A stretch of 64,000 nucleotides of DNA from CAVVYV01 sp963752585 (GTDB lineage: Bacteria; Actinomycetota; Thermoleophilia; Solirubrobacterales; 70-9). Shown here piece after piece: positions 57,616-64,000 of the stretch. Below the pieces are notes generated by a model. That model was not told the origin of the DNA. It saw nothing but the letters and a program-made list of their open reading frames with translations, and did no database searches. Both the position numbers and the translations under genes were made by a program. Position 1 is the stretch's first letter. Each line of letters opens with the position of its first letter. Location: NCBI GenBank assembly GCA_963752585.1, contig CAVVYV010000001.1, positions 62,001 to 126,000 of the forward strand. Direction: 5' to 3'.

Positions 57616-59298
57616 ATGAGCGACGACCCACGAAAGCCGTTCGAGCCCCCGACCGGGGTCTCGGTGGACACCGACACCTTCGCGGCGGTTCCGGCGCCGA
57701 CCCCGCAGGAGCCGTTCGAGCCGCCGGAGCACGAGGAGCGGGAGGGGCGCCTGGGGCTCTCGACCGCGTTCTTCTCGATCGCGACCGCCTTCTCCCGGGT
57801 CGCCGGCCTCGTCCGGGAGATCGTCGCCGCCAGCTATTTCGGGATCAGCGGGCCGATGTCGGCGTTCACGATCGCCTTCCAGGTCCCGAACCTTGTTCGC
57901 AGCCTGTTCGCCGACGCCGCGATCCAGGCCGCCTTCGTCCCCGTCTTCGTCGAGAAGCTCGAGCAGGGCGACCGCCGAGAGGCGTTCAGGCTCGCCTCCC
58001 AGCTGATCTTCCTGGTGACGATGGTCCTCGGGGCGGTGACGGCGATCTTCGTCCTCGCGGCGCCGCTCGTGGTGCCGATCTTCGCCCCGGGGTTCGAGGG
58101 CGAGCTCCTCGACCTGACCGTGACCCTGGCGCAGATCCTCTTCCCGATCCTGATCCTGCTTGGGATCACGGGAATGGTGGTCGGGATCCTCAACAGCGAC
58201 GGCCGCTTTGCGGCCTTCGCGGTCTCGCCGTTCTTCTGGAACGTCGCGATCATCACCGTCCTCGTCCTCCTGGCGCCGGCCTTCTCCGGCGACGATCGGA
58301 TCTACGCCTACGCGATCGGGGTCCTGGTGGGAACCGCGATCCAGCTCGCGATCCCGACCTGGGACCTCCGCCACACGAGCTTCCACTTCCGGATGATCTG
58401 GCAGATCCCTCGGCGGATCTCGCCCGATGTCCGCCGCGTCCTCCTCCTGATGCTGCCGGTGACGATCAGCCTCGGGCTGATCAACTTCAACCTCCTGATC
58501 AACAGCTTCTTCGGCACCCTCGTCTCCGATCAGGCGCCGGCCGCGATCGACAAGGCCTTCCGCGTCTACATGCTCCCCCAGGGGATCTTCTCGGTGGCGG
58601 TGGCGACCGTCGTCTTCCCGACCCTCGCCCGGTTCGCCGCGCGGGAGGAGTACGCCGACCTCCGGGCGACGATGGCGAACGGGATGCGGCAGATCCTCCT
58701 CCTGCTGGTCCCGGCGGCCGCCGCGGTGCTGGTGCTCTCCGAGCCGATGATCAGGCTCGTCTACCAGCGCGGCGAGTTCGACGCCGCCCAGACCGACCTG
58801 GTCGCAACCGCGCTCTTCTGGTTTTCGCTCTCGCTCCCCTTCAACGGGCTTTTCCTCCTCCTCACCCGGACCTTCTTCAGCCTCCAGCGCCCCTGGGTGC
58901 CGACGGCGATCTCGGGCGCCAACCTCCTCATCACCGCGGTCGTCGCGCTGGCCCTCTACGAGCCCTTCGGGGTCGGCGGGATCGTGGTCGGGACGGTGGT
59001 CGCGACCGCTGCCAGCGTCACCGCCCAGTCGGTGATCCTCCGTCGCCGGCTCGGCGGGATCGAGCTCGGGCGGCTGGTCGACACCGCGATCCGGGTGACG
59101 ATCGCCGCCGCGCTCCTCGCCGGGGTCAGCTACCTGGTCTGGTATTTCCTCGATGACGCCCTCGGCCGCGGGACGATCGCCCAGATCGCCTCGCTGGGAA
59201 CGGCGCTTGCCGCGGGCGCCGCCGCCTACTTCGGTGCGATCTTCGCCCTCCGGGTGCCCGAGGGGGAGCAGATCCTGCGGCTTCTGCGCCGGGTCTAG
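57616..59298 (+). CDS. murJ: Lipid II flippase MurJ
   Basis: 560 residues with about 14 membrane helices. FSRVAGLVREIVAASYFG, MSAFTIAFQVPNLVRSLFADAAIQAAFVPVF (57850-57950) and the basic loops are typical of the MOP-type MurJ flippase. It moves lipid II across the membrane for the RodA/FtsW polymerases encoded at 24.7-30.6 kb. An N-terminal Pro/Glu-rich cytoplasmic tail of about 45 residues precedes the first helix. Confidence 0.93.
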   Translation: MSDDPRKPFEPPTGVSVDTDTFAAVPAPTPQEPFEPPEHEEREGRLGLSTAFFSIATAFSRVAGLVREIVAASYFGISGPMSAFTIAFQVPNLVRSLFADAAIQAAFVPVFVEKLEQGDRREAFRLASQLIFLVTMVLGAVTAIFVLAAPLVVPIFAPGFEGELLDLTVTLAQILFPILILLGITGMVVGILNSDGRFAAFAVSPFFWNVAIITVLVLLAPAFSGDDRIYAYAIGVLVGTAIQLAIPTWDLRHTSFHFRMIWQIPRRISPDVRRVLLLMLPVTISLGLINFNLLINSFFGTLVSDQAPAAIDKAFRVYMLPQGIFSVAVATVVFPTLARFAAREEYADLRATMANGMRQILLLLVPAAAAVLVLSEPMIRLVYQRGEFDAAQTDLVATALFWFSLSLPFNGLFLLLTRTFFSLQRPWVPTAISGANLLITAVVALALYEPFGVGGIVVGTVVATAASVTAQSVILRRRLGGIELGRLVDTAIRVTIAAALLAGVSYLVWYFLDDALGRGTIAQIASLGTALAAGAAAYFGAIFALRVPEGEQILRLLRRV

Positions 59299-59339
59299 CC
59301 CTTGGTCGGGTCGGCGGCCCCCTACCCTTGGTCGCCGCA

Positions 59340-61136
59340 ATGGAGCGCATCCGGAACTTCTCGATCATCGCCCACATCGACCACGGCAAGTCGACGCTCG
59401 CCGACCGCATCCTCGAGCTCACCGGGACGGTGGACGCCCGCACGCACGTCCCGCAGATGCTCGACTCGATGGAGCTCGAGCGCGAACGGGGGATCACGAT
59501 CAAGGCGCAGGCGGTCCGGGTCGCGTATCGGGCCGCCGACGGCGAGACCTACCACCTCCACCTGATCGACACCCCCGGCCACGTGGACTTCTCCTACGAG
59601 GTCTCGCGCAGCCTCGCCGCATGCGAGGGGGCGCTGCTGGTGGTCGACGCAGCGCAGGGGGTGGAGGCGCAGACGGTCGCCAACGCTTACGCGGCGGTCG
59701 AGGCCGGCCTCGAGCTGATCCCGGTGCTGAACAAGGTCGACCTGCCGAGCGCCGACCCCGACGGAGTCGCCGGCGAGGTCGCCGACCTGCTCGGCGGCGA
59801 CCCGGGCGACGCCCTCCGGATCTCGGCGAAGACCGGGGAGGGGGTGGGGGAGGTGCTGGAGGCGATCGTCGAGCGGATCCCACCTCCCGCTGGCGAGGCC
59901 GAGGCCCCGCCGCGGGCCCTGATCTTCGACTCGGAGTTCGACCAGTACCGCGGCGTCGTCGCCTTCGTCCGGATGATCGACGGCCGGTTCGCCAAGCGCG
60001 AGCCGATCGTGGCGATGCAGGCCGGGACCCAGGCCGAGATCGACGACATCGGCTTCTTCGGTCCCGAGATGAGGCCCGCCCCGGGGATGTCGGCGGGCGA
60101 GGTCGGCTATGTGATCACCGGGATCAAGGACGTGACCAGGCTCCGCGTCGGCGACACCCTGACCAACCGGGAGCGCCCGGCCACCGAGGCGCTCCCCGGC
60201 TACCGCGAGGTGCGGCCGATGGTCTTCTGCGGGCTCTTCCCGATCGACACCGATCGCTACGAGGACCTCCGCGACGCCCTCGACCGGCTCGCCCTCAACG
60301 ACGCCGCGCTCTCGTACGAGCCCGAGACCTCGGATGCGCTCGGCTTCGGCTTTCGCTGCGGCTTCCTCGGCCTCCTCCACATGGACATCGTCCGCGAGCG
60401 CCTCGAGCGCGAGTACGACCTCGAGCTGCTCGCCACCACTCCGAACGTGCGGTATGAGGTGAAGCTGATCGGAGGCGAGGTCGTCGAGGTCCACAGCCCG
60501 ACCGAGATGCCCGACCCCGCCTCGATCGACGAGATCCTCGAGCCCTACATCCGGGCGACGATCATCACGCCCAGCGACTATGTCGGCGCGGTGATGGAGC
60601 TCTGCCAGAAGCGCCGGGGCGAGCACGTCGGGATGCACTACCTCTCGCCGACCAGGGTGCAGATCCAGTACGACCTGCCGCTGGCGGAGATCGTCCTCGA
60701 CTTCTTCGACCAGCTGAAGTCGCGGAGCCGCGGCTATGCCTCGCTGGATTACGAGCCGCTCGGCAATCGCCCCTCGACCTTGGTGAAGCTCGACGTGCTG
60801 CTCGCGGGCGAAAAGGTCGATGCCCTCTCACTGATCGTCCACAAGGAGGCCGCCTACGATCAGGGCAGGGCGCTGGTCGAGCGGCTTCAGAAGACGATCC
60901 CCCGCCAGCTCTTCGATGTCCCGGTGCAGGCGGCGATCGGCTCGAACGTGATCGCCCGGGAGACGGTGAAGGCGCTCCGCAAGGACGTCACCGCGAAGCT
61001 CTACGGCGGCGACGTCACCCGGAAGCGGAAGCTGCTCGAGAAGCAGAAGAAGGGGAAGAAGCGGATGAAGCAGGTCGGGGCGGTCGAGGTCCCGCAGGAG
61101 GCGTTCCTCGCCGTGCTTCAGGTCGATGACGACTAG
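59340..61136 (+). CDS. lepA: Elongation factor 4 (LepA)
   Basis: 598 residues. G motifs: IAHIDHGKST, RGITIKAQAV, DTPGHVDFSYEV and NKVDLPSADP. LGFGFRCGFLGLLHMDIV and the C-terminal KKGKKRMKQVGAVEVPQEAF are EF4-specific. It back-translocates stalled ribosomes. ATG 59340 fits homologues; TTG 59328 is in frame. TACCCT at 59323-59328 may be its -10. Complete. Confidence 0.97.
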   Translation: MERIRNFSIIAHIDHGKSTLADRILELTGTVDARTHVPQMLDSMELERERGITIKAQAVRVAYRAADGETYHLHLIDTPGHVDFSYEVSRSLAACEGALLVVDAAQGVEAQTVANAYAAVEAGLELIPVLNKVDLPSADPDGVAGEVADLLGGDPGDALRISAKTGEGVGEVLEAIVERIPPPAGEAEAPPRALIFDSEFDQYRGVVAFVRMIDGRFAKREPIVAMQAGTQAEIDDIGFFGPEMRPAPGMSAGEVGYVITGIKDVTRLRVGDTLTNRERPATEALPGYREVRPMVFCGLFPIDTDRYEDLRDALDRLALNDAALSYEPETSDALGFGFRCGFLGLLHMDIVRERLEREYDLELLATTPNVRYEVKLIGGEVVEVHSPTEMPDPASIDEILEPYIRATIITPSDYVGAVMELCQKRRGEHVGMHYLSPTRVQIQYDLPLAEIVLDFFDQLKSRSRGYASLDYEPLGNRPSTLVKLDVLLAGEKVDALSLIVHKEAAYDQGRALVERLQKTIPRQLFDVPVQAAIGSNVIARETVKALRKDVTAKLYGGDVTRKRKLLEKQKKGKKRMKQVGAVEVPQEAFLAVLQVDDD

Positions 61137-61551
61137 CGAGCGGCAGAAACAGAACGTAGACGTTTCGCAGCGCGGGATCGAAGCCTTCGTGCGCGGGGAT
61201 ATGGAGGCCGTCTTCTCGGTCATCTCCGAGGACGTCGAGATCTTCTCCTCGCCCGCGCTGGCGAATCCCGGGACCTACCACGGTCACGACGGCTTTCTCC
61301 GGTGGACCGGCAGCTGGGTCGATGCCTGGGAGAGCTTGAACCTCGAGGTGACCTCGATCGAGCCGGTGGGTGAACGTCATGTCCTCGCGGCCGTGGTCCA
61401 ACGTGCCGAAGGGCGCGCCTCCGGCGTCGCGGTGGAGATGGACGTCGTCTTCGTCTTCGAGGCTGCCGGGGAGCGCTGCGTCTACCTTGCCCTCGTTCCG
61501 GACTGGGAGTCGGCTCTAGAGCTGGCCCGCGAGCGCGAGGCCGGCGCCTGA
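61126..61551 (+). CDS. SnoaL/NTF2-like small protein
   Basis: 141 residues. The pattern QRGIEAFVRGDMEAVFSVISEDVEIFSSPALANPGTYHGHDGFLRWTGSW (61170-61320) with HGHDGF is typical of SnoaL-like cone-shaped domains, which may bind small hydrophobic ligands. ATG 61126 overlaps the lepA stop by 11 nt, suggesting translational coupling. The exact role is unknown. Confidence 0.75.
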   Translation: MTTSERQKQNVDVSQRGIEAFVRGDMEAVFSVISEDVEIFSSPALANPGTYHGHDGFLRWTGSWVDAWESLNLEVTSIEPVGERHVLAAVVQRAEGRASGVAVEMDVVFVFEAAGERCVYLALVPDWESALELAREREAGA

Positions 61552-61558
61552 GCCGCGG

Positions 61559-62177
61559 CTAGCGGGCGGCGACGCGTCTCAGCGGCAGCGCGAGCCGCTC
61601 GCCGACCTCGGACAGGGGGTCATCGTCCGCGCTCGGCCACCAGGACGACCTCGTCGGCCGGATAGTCGCGGAGCTCGTCCTCCAGCGCCTGGGCGGGGTC
61701 GGCATCGCCGAGCGAGCCGCTCACCGGGAGGCCGGCGGCGACCAGAGCCCCAGCCGAGTGCGCCAGCCATCGCTGGCCCTCCGCGCGTGCCTTGTCGTCC
61801 GCCGAGAGCCAGCGCTGGAGGCGGTGGCTGGGCACTGGGATCACGAGGCGGACGTCCTCGGCGCCGGCGGCGAGCTCCTCGACCCGCTGGGCCGCCGTCG
61901 CGGTCACCTCGGCGGTCGCGAGGACCAGCACCCGGCGCTCGCCCTCGGCGCCCTCGGCGACCTCGACCCGGTCCCGAGGGCGGGCCCGTGCAGCGAACAC
62001 GATCAGGGCGGTGGCGGCCATCGCCCCGACCGCCAGTCCGAGGCCCGCACCGATGCTGCTGGAGAGAGCCATCGCGGCGGCCACAGCAGCGGCGATCACT
62101 GCGATCAGCAGCGGTGCGGTCAGGGCTCGGAGTCGCAACCCTCCCTGAGGATCGCGGGTGGTGAAGAGCGGGCTCAT
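61559..62177 (-). CDS. Two-helix membrane protein with cytosolic domain, frameshifted end
   Basis: From ATG 62177: two adjacent hydrophobic helices (ALTAPLLIAVIAAAVAAAMAL and GLGLAVGAMAATALIVFAA), then a soluble domain RRVLVLATAEVTATAAQRVEELA, DVRLVIPVPSHRLQRW and DEVVLVAERG. As given the frame ends at 61620, but shifting one base near 61630 extends it with DDDPLSEVGERLALPLRRVAAR to TAG 61559, a natural C-terminus. The soluble part looks like a Rossmann-type universal-stress-like fold. Function unknown. Confidence 0.6.
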
Positions 62178-62249
62178 GCTCCGCTCCTACCCCGGCCGCT
62201 CGAGTCGGCATGCGGCATCAGGGCTCACGCGCCTAGAATCGCCCGCCTG

Positions 62250-62691
62250 ATGGCGCTGAAGACGGACGCAATCGGCAAGGAGTGGGACCCAGCCACCTTC
62301 GAGGTCGAGGCGGAGCGGGTGAGGAAGTACGCGGACGCGATCGGCGCGGACAGCGAGCTCCACCACGACGCCGATGCCGCCAAGGCCGCCGGCTTTCGCG
62401 ATCTGGTCGCGCCGCCGATGTTCTGCGTCGTCTACAGCGCCCCCGCGATGGGCCCGGCGATCCTCGACCCCGAGGTTGGGATCAACTTCCCGGCGATGGT
62501 CCACGGCGGCCAGGCCTTCGAATGGGGCGAGCCGGTTTGCGCGGGCGACGTGATCACCACCACCGCAAGATGCGATCGAGATCTACGAGAAGGACGGCAA
62601 GGGCTTCTACGTGTTCGTGAGCAGCTCCACGAATCAGGACGGGGCCGAGACCGTGCGCGGCACCTGGACCAACATCGTCAGGGGCGTCTGA
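62250..62691 (+). CDS. MaoC-type hydratase, N-domain subunit, frameshifted
   Basis: About 146 residues. Starts MALKTDAIGKEWDPATFEVEAERV with YADAIGADSELHHDADAA and APPMFCVVY, like the HadA/HadC-type MaoC N-domain. A lost or extra base at about 62573 (CCGCAAGATGCGATC) moves the frame; after it the protein continues EIYEKDGKGFYVFVSSSTNQDG to TGA 62689-62691. The next gene encodes the matching partner. Together they probably form a heterodimeric (R)-specific enoyl/hydroxyacyl dehydratase. TAGAAT at 62234-62239 lies 10 nt before the ATG. Confidence 0.8.
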
Positions 62692-62693
62692 GC

Positions 62694-63089
62694 GTGACTG
62701 AACCGAAGCCAGGCGACGCGGTCCCCGAGCTCACGGTGACCCCCGACGCGGGCCTGACCAAGCGCTACGCGGAGGCCTCGGGCGATCCGAACCCGATCCA
62801 CATCGACCCCGACTTCGCAAAGTCGGCGGGCCTCCCGGGGATCATCCTCCACGGGCTCTGGACGATGGCCCAGGTCGCGCGTGGCAATGCCGCCCTCGCG
62901 GGCGGCGACCCGAGGTCCCTGAAGCGACTTTCGGTCCAGTTCAGGGGGATGGGCTTCCCCGAGCAGGAGGTGACGGTCAGCGGCACGGTCAAAGAGGTTG
63001 ACGGCGACCGGGTTGTAGTCGACACGGTCGCCGAGCAGGGCGGCAATCAGATCATCCGCAACGCCGAGGCCGAGTTGGAGCTTCCCTAG
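62694..63089 (+). CDS. MaoC-type (R)-hydratase, catalytic subunit
   Basis: 131 residues from GTG 62694, 2 nt after the previous stop. The hydratase-2 motif YAEASGDPNPIHIDPDFAKSAG carries the catalytic Asp and His; GIILHGLWTMAQVA and VQFRGMGFP follow. It hydrates or dehydrates (R)-3-hydroxyacyl thioesters, possibly in fatty-acid elongation as in HadAB of mycobacteria. Confidence 0.88.
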   Translation: MTEPKPGDAVPELTVTPDAGLTKRYAEASGDPNPIHIDPDFAKSAGLPGIILHGLWTMAQVARGNAALAGGDPRSLKRLSVQFRGMGFPEQEVTVSGTVKEVDGDRVVVDTVAEQGGNQIIRNAEAELELP

Positions 63090-63102
63090 CGGCTCCTACA
63101 AT
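63075..63102 (+). promoter_or_regulatory. hrcA promoter, leaderless
   Basis: TTGGAG (63075-63080), a 16-nt spacer and TACAAT (63097-63102) form the clearest promoter in the window. The -10 ends 6 nt before ATG 63109. No CIRCE inverted repeat is seen here. Confidence 0.65.
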
Positions 63103-63108
63103 CGGAGC

Positions 63109-64000
63109 ATGCTTACCGAGCGACAGCAGGCGGTGTTGGGCGCGGTCGTCGACGCCTACGTGCAGGACGGCCGGCCGATCGGGTCGAAGGCGATCGCGAG
63201 CCGCGCGAAGATCGGCTGGAGCCCGTCGACCGTGCGCGCGGAGCTCGCCGACCTCGAGGCGAAGGGCTTCCTGGACCATCCCCACACCTCGGCCGGGCGG
63301 GTGCCCACCGACGCCGGCTACCGCTTCTACGTCGAGGAGCTGCTCGCCTCGCAGGACCGCCTCCCGGCGCTCCCCCCGCGCGAGCTCAGCCTCTCGCGGA
63401 TGCGCCGCGAGGTCGAGGAGGCGATCCGGGACACCACCGCGACCCTCTCCCGGATCACAGACCTGGTGGCGCTGGTGACGGCACCGCCGCTGCAGACGGC
63501 GACGATCCACCGGGTCGAAGTCCTCCGGCTCCAGCCACGGGTTGTGATGGTGGTCGTGATCGCTTCGAACGGGGGCGTCACCAAGCGCGTCTTCACCTTC
63601 GAGGAGGAGGTTGATCCCGGCCTGGTCGAGTGGGCGGGTAGCTATCTGAATGAGCGCCTCGCCGGGCTCGGGCTCGGGGCGCGAATGGCCGCCGACCGCA
63701 TCGCCGACCCCGAGCTCGGCCCGCAGGAGCGCAAGCTCCTCGACGAGATCGGCACGGCCTTCACCAACCTCGAGGAATCCGCCGAGCAGACCCTCTACGT
63801 GGACGGGGCGGCGCGGCTGCTCTCCGAGCAGCACTCGGCGGATCTACCCCACGCCGCGGAGCTGATGCGGGCTCTCGAGCGCCGGGTCAACCTTCTGCGG
63901 ACCCTGCGCTCGGCGCTCGATCGGCGCTCGGTCTTCGTCTGGATCGGCGGTGAGAACCCGCAGCCAGAGCTTCGCTCGGCAAGCGTGGTCGGCGCCAACT
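63109..64000 (+). CDS. hrcA: Heat-shock repressor HrcA, 3' end outside window
   Basis: 297 complete codons visible. The winged helix is at the front (LTERQQAVLGAVVDAYVQDGRPIGSKAI, split at 63112-63195, then WSPSTVRAELADLEAKGFL), followed by HTSAGRVPTDAGYRFYV, the HrcA signature, and later RVFTFEEEVDPGLVEW. It normally represses chaperone operons through CIRCE. No CIRCE lies in front of hrcA itself. dnaJ would be expected downstream. Ends at the window edge near SASVVGAN. Confidence 0.94.
   Translation, partial: MLTERQQAVLGAVVDAYVQDGRPIGSKAIASRAKIGWSPSTVRAELADLEAKGFLDHPHTSAGRVPTDAGYRFYVEELLASQDRLPALPPRELSLSRMRREVEEAIRDTTATLSRITDLVALVTAPPLQTATIHRVEVLRLQPRVVMVVVIASNGGVTKRVFTFEEEVDPGLVEWAGSYLNERLAGLGLGARMAADRIADPELGPQERKLLDEIGTAFTNLEESAEQTLYVDGAARLLSEQHSADLPHAAELMRALERRVNLLRTLRSALDRRSVFVWIGGENPQPELRSASVVGAN

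Noticed and set aside
57301..59340. 679-residue minus-strand protein over murJ
   Set aside because: Only its last 90 residues (rpsT) are real; the rest is antisense to murJ with no motif.

Overview
This is high-GC chromosomal DNA from an actinobacterium. Gene order, frequent GTG starts, an LPXTG surface protein, an F420/flavin-type luciferase-like oxidoreductase, a DivIVA-domain protein and the tig-clpP-clpX, mreBCD-rodA and obgE-proB-proA-nadD-rsfS neighbourhoods suggest a deep-branching actinobacterium. The class Thermoleophilia (for example Solirubrobacterales) is my best guess; no 16S rRNA gene is present to settle it.

Layout. 1-1.3 kb: 3' part of a sortase-anchored repeat protein, then tRNA-His. 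1.5-11.3 kb: accessory and housekeeping genes (DUF2867/TetR divergent pair, membrane protein, secreted Cys-rich protein, 5'-3' exonuclease, PPOX and luciferase-like enzymes, CorA, CtaG, spermidine-synthase-like membrane protein). 11.5-15.7 kb: tig-clpP-M23 peptidase-clpX. 16-21.8 kb: valS-folC, two small membrane/zinc-ribbon genes, ndk, maf. 21.8-30.6 kb: cell-elongation cluster with two PBP2-RodA pairs: mreB-pbp2-rodA-mreC-mreD-pbp2-rodA. 30.7-33.2 kb: rng-rplU-rpmA. 33.4-36.7 kb: a large secreted M14 carboxypeptidase with RTX-like C-terminal repeats and a gene remnant. 36.7-46.1 kb: obgE-proB-proA-nadD-rsfS, interrupted by a nitrilase-family gene and an alcohol oxidase/aldehyde dehydrogenase pair. 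46-57.3 kb: cupin, DivIVA-like protein, tRNA-Ala, acs, leuS, degenerate GGDEF, cupin, acylphosphatase, comEA, comEC, holA. 57.3-64 kb: rpsT, murJ, lepA, small genes, two MaoC hydratases and the start of hrcA.

Three features stand out. (1) A short palindromic element of about 44 bp occurs three times. Two copies share 43 identical bases and are translated in the same frame inside rsfS and leuS; a diverged inverted copy lies across the proA promoter. It resembles the protein-coding palindromic elements known from Rickettsia. (2) Many genes have a TANNNT -10 box 6-7 nt before the start codon, pointing to widespread leaderless transcription. (3) About 15 otherwise well-conserved genes, including rplU, tig, nadD and folC, carry one-base frameshifts. 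Their number and their presence in essential genes point to residual indel errors in the assembly rather than gene decay, although that cannot be proved here.

No CRISPR array, insertion sequence, prophage or rRNA was seen. No rho-independent terminator was convincing.
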